Below, piece after piece: positions 38,285 to 49,969 of a stretch of DNA of 64,000 nucleotides. The notes under the pieces are model-generated. The model made no database searches. It was given only the letters and a program-made list of their open reading frames with translations, and was not told where the DNA came from. The stretch comes from Nageia nagi (Eukaryota > Pinophyta), in assembly GCA_050084985.1 (NCBI GenBank), contig JBITNC010000001.1, forward strand, positions 86,180,001 through 86,244,000, read 5' to 3'. Position numbers and translations under genes: made by a program. The first letter of the stretch is position 1; each line of letters opens with the position of its first letter.

Positions 38285-39420
38285 CTAGCAACCTTGAGAT
38301 CCATCGATAGATGAGCAACTACATCCATCACTTAGGGCTCCTCCTAAGCAAACCTCCATGTAGGAATCATTTGTGATCCTACTGGAAGGTCCCTCTCCAT
38401 TAGGTACCACTTGTATGCTATGGGAATAGGTGAGATGTCCTGCTAGATACCAAATTATCACAAAATGTGACCAAGATGGTAGGGCTCCATAATCTTTCTC
38501 TATGTCTAGAGAAAGCAATGCTATCAGATCCACACAAGCTAATATGAATTTGAATACAATAGAAAATCTAAAAAACACACCCAGATAAGATCCTCTATCT
38601 ACAATTGATCTAACTCCCTCCTTCAAGCCTCCTAAGAGTGTGGATACCTATATCCACCACCATGTGAGGTCCAACACACTAGCACTATGTTGATCAAATC
38701 CTCCTAAGCTCTCTATAATCCTAAGAGCCACACAATAGCTATGTGCTCATAGGCTCAAATTTGTAGTAGGCCTATGTGTCCAATTGTAATTTTGATCTTG
38801 TCATAACTCATAAAGTTGTATAAATATCTATACAAATAGGCAAAAACCACTGGCCCCCAATTAAACTGAGTCCCTCACTCAAAAATTTGCCTAACAATCC
38901 TTACTAGGTTGAGTGAAAAAGTAGAATTGCTCTTGTCCAAACATAAATATGTGGCTATAATAGTTGCAATATACAGTCAAAGATGATGCCCTATTGGTGT
39001 AATTGAGTACACCTCTACAAGATGGGTAGCCTTATGCTCCCATTCATGATCTTCCTCATTAGTGAACCATAAAGTCTCTTGCTCACATATATTATTATCT
39101 ATAAGCTCTCACTACTACACCAAATTCCCCCCGATGGGGATACCCAAGATATGATATACATCAAGTAAGGTCAATAACATCTCACTTGGGGTTAGGTGAA
39201 ATGTGCAATGGTCAAGATCCTAGCACTCTGCTAGAGTTTTTAGGAGAGGTAAATCCTACTAGATGTGCCCAACAATAGCCAAATCTGCAAGATCACACCT
39301 ATTTAGGATATCATTGATATGTGTGATCCTTAGCCACATCTGCACTTTCTCAAGCATAATTGTAATCATAGGACCTCCTCTCATGAAGACCTTACTCTCT
39401 AGCAAGGAAAAAAATGAAAA
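38285..39420 (-). pseudogene. PMD gene 2 of F2, divergent paralogue
   Basis: On the minus strand, TFHLTPSEMLLTLLDVYHIL then GIPIGGNLV (about 39205-39120) is a second PMD core. It is followed by FNWGPVVFAYLYRYLYN (about 38870), the family's WGxAxLAxLYR motif, and AYEHIAIV near 38750. The leading segment LRITHINDILNRCDLADLAI lies near 39330-39270. The segment 38626-38285 is open but not recognisable. It is not a recent duplicate of gene 1: similarity is limited to PMD hallmarks. The reading frame has several stops. It lies upstream of gene 1 on the same strand, about 0.2 kb apart. Confidence 0.7.
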
Positions 39421-41004
39421 TATGAGCCTATCTAGCAAAGAAAAATTCTAAAATTGAAAATTATGAATAAAAATAAAATTGCATAATTAAAAGTAACTCA
39501 CCATGTGGTCATAAGGAAGAGACCATAGTAACTCTATAATGTGATAGCATCTGCTAGCAATTGGGTGACAAGATAGCTCTAGATGATAAAATAATAGTAA
39601 AAACTCAATTCACATAAGAAACTAAAAATAAATCAAGAATTCAACAACACTTCATCACTCGGGGGGCTAGAGGACTAGAGCACTCAAATTTTGGCTAATG
39701 AAAAGTCAACATGACTATTTATTTTTAAAATTCATTTATATAAGTTGATTTTTGACCTAGAAACCAAGGCATCACTCTTTTTCCTCTTTGGGAAAGTGAA
39801 ATCATTATTTTGTATGACCAAATTGCTTAGAAAAATTTCAAGTTTCTAACGTCTCTTTTTGATAGCATAAAAATGTGATTTTTACATCACTAGTAGCATG
39901 CATTTTCATGAATTATGCATGTAATCAAATGAAAATATCTTAAAATAATTCATAAAATTCATTTGAATATTGATTGCCTATCCAAGAATGCAAATAAAGA
40001 AATTGTAATTTTTAATTAAATTTGTATTAAAGCTATGCCACCAATGATGTGAAATTGCATGAAATAGGAAAAGCTCAAAATATGCTTCTTCAACTCAGGT
40101 TGTTTATGAATTTGTGAAATTATGAGTGGCACTTAAATATCATCATATGACATAAAACTGCATTATGAAGTTTTAGTATTATATCAATTGCACATTAAAA
40201 TTTTATCTTTCAGATCCATGCTTGTTAATGAGTGCAGATGTGGGTAAAATTCATATTTAATCACAAATTGAAGGTGACATTTAGTTTGGATGTTTTTTGT
40301 ACTTTTGCACATAACCAACAACATTTAAAAATGCAAATTAAACAAACTTTCAAATAATTTCTTACATTATGTCTATCCAATAGTTTTATGCAGTTATCAT
40401 AGGAATATTATGAACACTGAAATGAGAGATTCTAGACATGTCCAACTATAGCTACTTGGGGCATGTTCCAAAAATTATTTTGGTAATATTCAAACTTATT
40501 TTATTGCATCCAAAATTTGAAAGGATACAAATGCATGGTTCATAAAGGATGTCCAAAAGCCTATACACAAAATAGACAATTTCATGTTGCTAGTGGCCTA
40601 AGATTGCTACAAATCTGCCAAATTGGGGCAAGTCCAAACTATATCATTTTAATGTTATTTTCTAATATCCTCACAAAAATGACATATTTTCAAGATAATG
40701 ATTACTTTTATTGAAGATAGGATCACCAAATTTGATGCCTTTCATGTTGCCAGTGGCATGGGTTTTCTTTGAAAATTTGTGCAATTCACACCTCAAAACC
40801 ATGAAATAACTAAAAATATGGAATATTTTTTATTTTGTGCCTTATTAATGTTCATATGAAGGATTGATTTGTAGCATAGTTTCTTAAAAAGCTAACAATC
40901 ATGGTCTTCCTTGAGTAAAAATATTGAACCTCTTGTAGGACATCACAAGTGTGAGTCAATCACAAACCATGACATTATATTTATTTCATCCTTGCTACAT
41001 AGCA
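39421..41004. other. Non-coding part of F2 3' region
   Basis: No gene is visible. The motif TTTCATGTTGC(T/C)AGTGGC occurs twice (about 40580 and 40741). This interval would contain any promoter for the antisense PMD genes, but I see no convincing TATA box in the right place. Confidence 0.5.
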
Positions 41005-41550
41005 TAATGTCTTTGGATCATAGACATAAAATGTATGATCATTGATGGCCAATGACACAACTAGTGAGAGTTCACTCACTTAAAAATAAATTGATGATAC
41101 AACCATAAGCAAGATGTTGATATTGGATCATCTCCAATGAACAATGCAACTTGTTGTGTATCCATATGATTTTTGCTTTGAACTCATCCAAAGCATAATA
41201 TCTTCAAATCATATACATAAAATGTATGATCATTGATGCAAACAACATAGTTGGTGAGAGTTCACTCACTTAAAAGTAAACTAACAATGTAGCTATAAGT
41301 AAGATGTTGACATTGGATCATATCCAATGGATGATATAACTTGTTGTGTATCCATATGATTTTTTCTTTGAACCCATCTAAAGCATAATATCTTTGGATC
41401 ATAAAAATAAAATGTATGATCATCAATGTCCATCAATATGATATTGAGAGTTCAATCACTTAAAAGATAACTCGATGATGCAATCATTAGTAGATTACTA
41501 ATAACTCATCATTAATGGATGATGCAATTCATTATGCATCCACCCCATTT
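41005..41550 (+). repeat. 3' UTR tandem repeat of F2 (about 187 bp, 3 copies)
   Basis: Three units are anchored by TGAGAGTTCACTCACTTAAA at about 41063 and 41254 and by a diverged TGAGAGTTCAATCACTTAAA at about 41443. Each has GTATGATCAT(T/C)(G/A)ATG before and GATTTTT(G/T)CTTTGAAC after (first two). It is the same repeat family as in elements A and E. Confidence 0.88.
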
Positions 41551-42121
41551 TTATGATAAAAACTTCATTGCAAGTTTCTACATCCTGAAGAACAAAAGAA
41601 AATACAAATAATTCCACATAATCAATTGCATTTACACTATTCTTTATGCTACTAGCAACATCTATTTCATCACCATTCCATCCCAATTAAAGCAAATCCT
41701 CTTTGTTTCAAGGCATGGACATAAGTGTGAATGGTTCTTGAGCATTAGAATTGAAGAAACAAATAGATTCATGGTTGAAGTAGTACAAGAGGCAAAAACA
41801 CATCTTCCATCTTCAACATTAGCTATGGAACTATATAGCTATCTGATAGCATAGTCATTTCCATCATCAATACATCATCATGCCTAAAGAGAGACTCTTC
41901 ATCATAATTTTTCCTTGGATACACCACTCAAGGACCTTTCCTAGAGCATACAAGTAAAAATGGGGTAGCAAAGGATCCTCAACATCACCCACATCATCAT
42001 CATCATGATCAACAATAATAACAACAACAAGGGATAGTGTAGCAAAGAGTTCAAAGTTCTCAAAAACTTTTCCTTTGCATTTCTTATTTGGACATGTAAT
42101 TTCATTTCTTTGATCGCACCT

Positions 42122-42136
42122 CCAAAGAGGAAAAAA
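42122..42136 (+). promoter_or_regulatory. Polypurine tract of F2
   Basis: CCAAAGAGGAAAAAA lies immediately before the LTR start. Element E has CTAAAGAGGAGCAAAA in the same place. It primes plus-strand synthesis. The 400 bp upstream (41690-42120) is conserved with 17520-17790 of element A, including a CATCATCATCAT run. Confidence 0.85.
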
Positions 42137-42835
42137 TGTAGATGCCTAAAAATGAATTATTATTTATTAAATAATTCATTTTAGAGCCTCCATGATGTAT
42201 TATGTAAAAAGGGGATAAAAATACCCAAAGCAATGTATTTCATGTAATAGACCATTATATCATAACCTAAGGGTCAAATCTTGTAATAGAGGTGTTGCTA
42301 TATAAAGACATCAAGAACAATGAAAGAGGGGTATCCAAAGGTATCCACAAGATCCAATATGAGACTTTATCAATTGAATATTAGATAAAAGATCAGAACC
42401 AAGCTATACGACATTATAGAAGCCATGACAAGCCAAAGACAAATGAAGAAGAATGATGAGTATGCCCTAAGGAAGATCCTTACAAATGTCAAATCTATAA
42501 GTAAGTGAATATCATTTTTTATTACATATTCATTATATGATTATTCAATCATTTGAGCATCCTACATTTCTTATCATACTTTCAATTTTACTTATTCCAT
42601 GCCATCAAATGATGTGCATTATTTAGGTAGCTAATGGCATGTTAATATATGATTGCATGTTTATTTTTGGTATATGATGTCATTAATTGATTGAATATAC
42701 AATTGGGATAAAATGAACATGTATGCTAGTTAAACATCATTGTCATATTTTAGATATATATCAATAAAATAAAGTAGATTGATAGTGCATTAATTCACCC
42801 CCATAAATAATTAATTGTATTTTTTTAGGTCTATA
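42137..42835 (+). repeat. 3' LTR of F2
   Basis: The LTR starts TGTAGATGCCTAAAAATG with the palindrome at 42148-42182. CTATATAAAGAC near 42298 is a strong TATA box. The end near AGGTCTATA (about 42835) aligns with AGGTCTACA of element A. No 5' LTR of this element lies in the window. Confidence 0.8.
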
Positions 42836-42939
42836 ATATCATCCTTTAGCTGCTAGGGAAAAGTAGAGATCATTTTCTTTTGTTGATCAATTGTATAGTA
42901 TGCCTTTCTAGTTCTGCTTTGTGATCACCTACTTTTTAG

Positions 42940-43245
42940 CTCTGTCGCATCCCATCATCTCAAGTATCGATTAGTTACAAAATGATAGTGTTGTCACTAT
43001 GAGATGTTATAGTCATAAGTACTTTCTTGTATCATAGTTCATCATGTTGGGGATACTGACTAGTTATGATATGAAAGTATTAGCATCGTTAAGTGTTAGA
43101 TATAGGTACTCCTTGATGCAAATATGTCACTCATAGCATAGTTCATCATGTTGAGATGTAGATTGGTTATGGCATGATAGTGTTAGCACTACAAGGTGTT
43201 ATAGCCATACATACTCTTGGCATGATGATGTTGAGTTTATCTTAT
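42940..43245 (+). repeat. Tandem repeat, about 100 bp, 3 copies
   Basis: Units anchored by TTCATCATGTTG(A/G)G and GATAGTGTT(A/G)(T/G)CACTA recur at about 42955, 43047 and 43148. They lie 100 bp upstream of a purine tract and an LTR-like start, in the place of a retroelement 3' UTR. Confidence 0.75.
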
Positions 43246-43330
43246 TAGTATCATATTACACACACTACACTTATTTTTGTATTGCATTTTGCATCTTGTA
43301 AAATTTCATTTTGAATCTCATGATAAATGG

Positions 43331-43735
43331 TACAAAAAGGGGCATCTATAGACACCTAAAAATTGTTCACTTGCTTAGCTTGGGTGATTTGTGATGATTT
43401 AGTTCATATTGGAGCTTATCATGATCATATAATCCTTTCATCCCATCTTGATTGCATTTGCACGATCGATTTTGGTAACTTGGACTCTTGTTACCACCTA
43501 GTCAACATAAACCTTAACTAGCCTACCAGTTAGATGATTGATCGATCAGTTAGGTTGACCCCTAACCAACCCATCTACTAGTCATTATTATATAAAAGCC
43601 AATTCAAAAGAATTTTGTTATCTTGCATCTTAGGCATCATGTTATTTTCTATTGCCTTGTTGATTCAAGGCTTGGAGGTTTACTAACCATCTAGCTATTT
43701 TGGTTTGATTCTAGGGTGTGAAGGACCTAGAACCT
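43331..43735 (+). repeat. Purine tract and LTR-like start of a further gypsy element
   Basis: TACAAAAAGGGGC is followed by TCTATAGACACCTAAAAATT, close to the common plant LTR start TGTAGACACCTAAAAATT. ATTATATAAAAGCC near 43586 would be the TATA box. Sequence changes at about 43736 into another LTR family. Confidence 0.55.
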
Positions 43736-43970
43736 AGAAACCTTAGGATTGTTGGGAAAAATAGAAAGAGTTGTTGTAAGAGAGGCACTTTGTGAATGAG
43801 AAAGATCTTAGTTAGTGGATTTACTCTCTTGCATGAGAGGAACCACATTATATGTGCATCAAATTTATGAGATTGGTTATTGTGTTAATGCTATAAATAT
43901 TGATGGTTAAGAGAGATTTCAAGTGATCTCGAGAGATTAGGATTTTATTCTTTAAGGATTAAATCCTTAA
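43736..43970 (+). repeat. LTR end, family G, first copy
   Basis: This segment is about 85% similar by eye to 50185-50418 (shared GTAAGAGAGGCA, GAGATTGGTTATTGTGTTAA, GATTAGGATTTTATTCTTTA). It is followed at 43971 by TTTGGTATCAGGTC, a near match to the tRNA-Met primer-binding site. Its 5' half is missing. Confidence 0.7.
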
Positions 43971-44651
43971 TTTGGTATCAGGTCTATATTGGAAGCTCCT
44001 TTTCACCATTCTTGAAGGTCCATTCTACCCCTTTCATTTACTTTTATGAGGTAAATGACTTGAGGTATAAATCTTCTCCTCACTTTCTTACATTTTGTAA
44101 GCTATTTGTTTTGTTAAAAGTTAGCTCTTTTAAGATTTTGTTATTTCTTACACAAGCTATTTTTCATTACCATTAATATTTAAGCTCATATATGTGTTAA
44201 AATAGCTTCTTGGTGTAACAATAGCTTACAAATTAGGAAATAATGTTAATGCTTCCTAACTATTTTTGTTACTAACATTCTCTTCTTTATAAGAGATTTC
44301 CTTTTTTGTTAAAGGGTTAATATGCAATTTTATAAGTGGTTGTATACGTTAGTTTCTAACATTATTTACTATATTAATTAATTTTGTAAAGTTTTGCAAG
44401 TTGAAAAATTTCTTATCTACTTTACAATGTAACTAATTTACATATATAACAATATGCAATTTTTTTTGTGAAAAGTTACAAATTTTTTACAATTTGAACT
44501 TTTACAAAAAAATTGTTGACTATTTACTATCATTATTTTCTTATGAAATTCTACATATATGATGCAATATATTATTTTTACAAGAAGGAAATCTTTGTAA
44601 TTATCTGTACATTATTTTACCAATTTACAAAATTTTGGTATAATTTTTTTA

Positions 44652-44671
44652 TGCACACACAAACACAAACA

Positions 44672-44746
<75 letters not shown>
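44652..44746 (+). repeat. (CA)n microsatellite
   Basis: About 35 uninterrupted CA units are preceded by a few CAAACA units and followed by TATATATAT. Any open frame through it is an artefact of the repeat. Confidence 0.97.
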
Positions 44747-44752
<6 letters not shown>

Positions 44753-44765
44753 TAGCTTATATATT

Positions 44766-44802
44766 GATATATTTTAAAATAAAAATTATTTTAAAATATA
44801 TC
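44766..44802. repeat. Perfect 17-bp inverted repeat, 3-base loop
   Basis: GATATATTTTAAAATAA is followed after AAA by its exact reverse complement. It lies 20 bp from the CA microsatellite. It could extrude as a cruciform; function unknown. Confidence 0.9.
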
Positions 44803-44869
44803 TATCATTTTTTTACAAATACAATTTTAAAAAAATAAAAACAAATCAAGACATGCCACATGCCCCAAA

Positions 44870-45330
44870 ATCCCTATTAGGGTGGTGCAAGGGTGGAGCA
44901 TGGTTTGGTCAGCTTGTGGCCCCCCTTTTAGGGTGGTGCATAGCCTAGCTAGCTCATAGCCTCCTCTTTGAGGTGGCACACATCTTGGCCAACTCATAGC
45001 CCCCTATTAGCGTGGCACATGACCTAGCTAGCTCATGGCCCCTTGAGGGGTACACGTAGCCTGGTCAGCTCATAGCCCCCTCTTGGGGTGGCATCTGGTT
45101 TGGCCAACTCATGAACCCCTTATTGGGTTGGTGCATGACTTGGATAGCTCACAACTCCCTTAAGGGGTATGCATAGCTTGGCTAGCTCATGACCTCTGAG
45201 GGGTACATGTGGCCTTATCAACTCATGACCCCCTATTAGGGTGGCATGTGATTTAGAAGGCTTGCGATCCCCTAGGGATATGCATGGCTTGTGCTATGGC
45301 TTACTCCTCCATATTTGGTGGCATATAGCC
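44870..45330 (+). repeat. GC-richer minisatellite, about 45-60 bp unit, about 9 copies
   Basis: Units share 'TGGCxxACTCATG/AGCCCCCT' and 'GGGGTGGCxCATG' motifs (for example AGCTAGCTCATGGCCCC at 45032-45048). Spacing varies between about 45 and 65 bp. It stands out in base composition from the AT-rich flanks. Confidence 0.85.
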
Positions 45331-46041
45331 CCCTCTTATGTCATTCCTTCATACAAAACACAAAAATAATAAAAAACATATTAGATCACAAAAAGCAAAC
45401 CATTAGATCCATCACAACAAAATAAGAATTAACTCAAGCTCATTTTTTAAGGGTAGCTTAAGGTTATCTAAACCATGTTTGATCTTGGGTTAGATTGTGG
45501 TTGGTTTGTAGTTGGGCATATTTAATTTTTTAATGCCTTATTTCACCTGCTTTGTTGACCTTTTAGATGTTACCTTTTTTTTTTTATCCATGTTTTCTCC
45601 ACATGATTAATGCACTTGGTGAAAAAGTGTAATTCTTTAATTTTTTCTAGAGAGTTGATGGATGGTGGATGGATGATAGATACTTTCTTTGACTCCTACT
45701 AATTTAGATTTTTTTTTTAAATAGCAACAAGATGAAAAAAGAGTAATATTTATGTATGGATAAATATTACTTAGATGTTATTATTTAAAAAATGAAAGAG
45801 GAATATTTATGGATAATTTTTTTTGGATAAATCTTAGGGAAATTGTTCCCACATTATTTTTTAATTTGAGGGGGAGCATAACTATTACTTTTTTAATAAT
45901 AATTATGGATGTTATTATCAATATGTATTTGTGGGTGTTATTATTTCAAACATAACAAAAATTATTTCCACATTATTTTTTCATAAAATGGACATTTTTT
46001 TAACTCATAAACATGAAGAGTTATTTTTCCTAAAAATAAAT

Positions 46042-46262
46042 AGGTAAAGCAATAATTATTTTTTGTTGGCGATATTAAGTAAAATTTATTGCACATATTT
46101 ATTAATTTTTTTCAACAAAGAGAGGTAAAGCAATAATTATTTTTTGTTGGCAATATTGAATAAAATTTATTGCACATATTTATTATTTTTTTTCCAACAA
46201 GGAGAGGTAAAGCAATAATTATTTTTGTGGGTAATATTGAGTAAAATCTATTGCATATATTG
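46042..46262 (+). repeat. Tandem repeat, about 82 bp, 2.7 copies
   Basis: Units start with AGGTAAAGCAATAATTATTT at 46042, 46123 and 46206 and continue with TTATTGCA(C/T)ATAT. Copies are over 90% alike by eye. Confidence 0.92.
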
Positions 46263-48663
46263 ATAAAAATTTATTGTGGATTCCACTTATGGTGTCCCAT
46301 TACTTTGTGTGGGTTCCACTTTTTATGGTCCACCGCCTATGTTCCTCATAATCCTTGAGGTGTAGTTCCTTAATAAAACTACACCTTAAGCTAAAAGTTA
46401 AAATATATGTATATATGTTCCCTATCTTATGTCTAGTGCATGTGGAATTTTTATTTTCCATGACTATTCATTAAAATAGTAAAAACAAAATGCTTTTTCA
46501 TGAGGACCTCTTATTTTTGAAGTACAAGATTGATACCTTTTTCAAAACACAAGGATTTATTTTTTATTATTTCCAAACATCTATGGTTATGGATCAAATA
46601 AATATTTTGACTATAAAAGTATAAGTTATTGTATTTAAAGGATGTTACTAATTTTTTTTAGCAATTATATGGGTATTAAGTACTATTTTTACCCTAATCC
46701 TTTAATAAATTATGTTGATAACACTTAAATTATTTAATATAAGCCTTAAATTATGCATTTCAATATCACACATTGCCTATGTGATATTTGGTTTTATACT
46801 TGGTAAAAGTACGACTATGTTTTCAAGAGTAAAAACTTAATATTTTCCACCTTGGTACTTCCATATTAGGAACTTTATATCCTTGTTTAAGGTTAATACC
46901 ACATTATTTAAAAGTTAGTTATTTTTGTTACTATAACCTCATGCATGTTGATAGATATTCTTTATCTAGGCAACAACATTACCTTCCATGCAATAGTATT
47001 GTCGATACTAGATATTTGTCAACATATTTATCACAAGATGGCCATTTCACATTTGACTTGATGGACTTATGGTTGGTATTATGTGGTATAAGGCTTGACT
47101 AGTGGCATAGTCAAGTTCACATTTTATGGCTTTTGACATATAATTTATAGTTCACATGGTGTTATTAGTTTATAACTTGTTTAATGATAACATATCATGC
47201 CATGATAGTCTTTTCTTTTTTTAAGAGAATATCGAGACTCCATAACCTTGTCTATGTGGTAAATGTTCATTGAATGATGAGATATTTTTTGTGCTATCAC
47301 CATATTTATAATTAATTTATATAGACTTATGTGGTGACCTTACCACTTGCATTAATAATCCTTAGACATATTTCATATCACCAATTTATTTTTTGTATAA
47401 ATCTATGGTGACCTTACCATCCACATTCATGGTGATTAGACATGTGTGATAAAGATTATGATGAATATTTTATTTTCATAATAAATATATGGTAGCCTTA
47501 CCACCACTTCAATTGAGTTTAATATTCCATACCTACTTGCCTTATTTAAATGAATATAAATAGAGATCGTCAGTCGAATGTAAAGACATGAATTAGCCAT
47601 GGTAGGTAGGTATCCAACATATTTTGGTTATGAAGAGGGTTATGTTTCATCTAATCATACACTCAATTCTCCTCTTAATCTTTCAATTCATGCTCCTCAT
47701 TCTCCAATTCATGCTCCTCCTAATCCTCTAATCCATGGTCAGCTTAATACTTCACACTATCTTTGGACTAATGCTCTAGTTCATGTTACTCCAACTAATG
47801 TTTGAAAAGGATCCTCATTTGGATTTATGGCCAATGCAAGTCACTCTTTCTTAGAGCATGAAATCTAGTCTTTACACCAATAGTTATATGCTGTCAATCA
47901 CAAATGTGATATGTTTAAAAGGAAATGAGTAGTATGTGAGTAGGCCTTTGATTTGATCATGGAAGAGTGAAATAACCTATAAACTAAGAATAACATGTTG
48001 GTTGAGATTTATTTTATGCTTCTTGAGGAATTAAAATATATTAAGCTCAATGCTATGCCTTCTAAAAATCCTTAAGTCATTCATCAAATACTTTGTTAAG
48101 TACTATCTACTAGTTGCTATCAGTTATGAGAAGAATAATATTTTAAGCAACATATAGTTGCTTTCTACTATATAAATAAAAATATTTATACCAAAATCAT
48201 GCTTACTCAATGTTATTTGAATCCTTTTTTTCATAGGATTTGGAGTGCAAGAAAGTATAGTACAATTATAATAGTAGTTATAATAAATGTTTATAATACT
48301 TTGTTATGAATACTTCATACTACTATGATAAGCATTCGAAGCCTTCATCTTGTTCATGAAGTCAACTTTACGAGAAAGATATATCTATAAGTTACAATTC
48401 ATATTTATTTAAATACATGTTTGAATTTATTGATAATAGTTTTATGGATTAAGAAATCAATGATTAAGTCTTCTACATTCTTCATAGAAATTTGAATAAT
48501 GATGCAAATTAGCAATATATAAAACCTTGTGTAATTATAACTTGATGGATTATTTTTTCTCATTTTATGAAGATATGTTCTATCCATGTTTATGGATTTT
48601 TAGAAAGATAATATGGAAAACTTTATTCCTCTTTACATTCTTTGATAAAGAATTCTCGTAAAT
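46263..48663. other. Unassigned AT-rich sequence
   Basis: I see no recognisable domain. An open frame at 47599-47805 is rich in repeats of 'N.S/P.PIHAP' (a CATGCTCCTCATTCTCCAATT-like repeat at 47680-47730); I cannot assign it. Confidence 0.5.
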
Positions 48664-48933
48664 GGAGTGGTTAAAAAAGTTCATACTTCTCCATGATTAC
48701 CAAGTATTGAAGTGGTTAAAAAGGTTTGACCTTTTCCATAATTGCCAAGTCTTGGAGTGGTTAAAAAGGTTTGACCTTCTTCATGATTTTTGAATATTGG
48801 AGTAGTTAAAAAGGTTCAACCTTCTCCAAATTTTTTAAAAGTTGAAGTAGTTAAAAAGTTTCAACCTTCTTTGTACTTGTTGAATTTTGGAGTAATTAAA
48901 AAGGTTCAAATTTCTCTATAATTGTTAAATGTT
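48664..48933 (+). repeat. 45-bp tandem repeat, 6 copies, codon-length unit
   Basis: Six units, all 45 bp, start GGAGTGGTTAAAAA or GAAGTAGTTAAAAA. The unit is exactly 15 codons. In one plus-strand frame each unit begins (G/E)VVKKV and continues in the pattern xPSxxLxxx, with stops in some units. This suggests a decayed peptide repeat; equally it may be a non-coding minisatellite whose unit length is 45 by chance. Confidence 0.85.
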
Positions 48934-49958
48934 GATGGAAAATTAAATTTGTGTTATTGGATTAATTCTACCTTCTTCCATAATATACATCTTAACTAGT
49001 AGCATGGTTAAGATGATATTTTTTTATTAATGACTTGGGCATCTTGACTAGGAGGCATAATCAAATTGGCATTTTTGTTATCCAGCTTATAGTATTGTTA
49101 TTGTATCCCTTAATCCTCCAATTTAACATGTTTACAAATTGATAAAATTATATGCATCTTACGATGGCATTTTTTTGCTTGCAAACTATATATCTTGATT
49201 AATGAAGAGTGATGAACTTTTGAAGAACCAAAACTTTGGTCCTAATCCATAAGTTGCCAAATATGGTTACCCTTAACACTTATGTTATTATTTCATTACA
49301 TTAATACAAGCATGTTCTATAATCTTATTGTTGGCTTCCTTCTTCTAATGAAGTTACCATCAAGAGGAAAAATTATTACTATATATGATGTCAATTTCAA
49401 TATATCATTAGAATATTTTTTTTAGTGGTACAATTCATATATACATCTTTAGGATAATTTTTTAGTGTTGCATGCTTTATCAAGGCCTATATTATATATA
49501 TAAACCTATATAATTACTTAGGATGTAAAGTTGACCTTAAAGGGAAGTTGAATACTTTATCTTTAAAATATTTAAAAGACCTTTTATATTATTGATGATT
49601 TCTTTGATGACTATATACTTATTTGGCATTTTTTATAATGCATCTAATTAATCTATTTATGAGTTTCTTATATCATGCATGTTTCTTCTTAATACTAGCT
49701 ACTTACTTTGGGTGAGCAGACTCATAGAGATTCATCATATCAACTTATTGTTGAATGAATACTTTGTACAATGAGACCAATTACAGTTAATGATTGTATT
49801 ACCATTTTCTCAAATGGTAAAGTAGGGAGTCTTAAACTAAGATCTTGCTTATTTCTCAAATATGTAAATATTTGTATCTTCAATTGTATCTCTATAGAGG
49901 AGAATTCTCTCTTACTCTCTCTTTCTTCTCTCTTTTTTCGTTCTATCCCAATATTGCA

Positions 49959-49969
49959 TTAAAGGGGAA
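49959..49969 (+). promoter_or_regulatory. Polypurine tract before LTR G
   Basis: TTAAAGGGGAA immediately precedes the LTR start TGTTAGAATG. Before it, 48934-49958 has no recognisable gene. Confidence 0.65.

Larger units (their letters stand above)
25966..42835 (+). mobile_element. Element F2: inverted copy of the F family, 5'-truncated
   Basis: In order on the plus strand: integrase, foreign insert (27059-31490), extra ORF, antisense PMD gene 1, antisense PMD gene 2, 3' tandem repeats, polypurine tract, 3' LTR. From integrase to PMD gene 1 it is an inverted match to F1. It gives the only view of the family's 3' end. Assignment of PMD gene 2 and the LTR to the same element rests on order and orientation, not on a second complete copy. 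Confidence 0.72.

Noticed and set aside
44513-44755. 80-codon open frame ending in Thr-His repeats
   Set aside because: The repeat comes from translating the CA microsatellite; the rest has no protein character.
48664-48933. CRISPR array
   Set aside because: Units are directly adjacent without unique spacers, in plant nuclear DNA with no cas genes.
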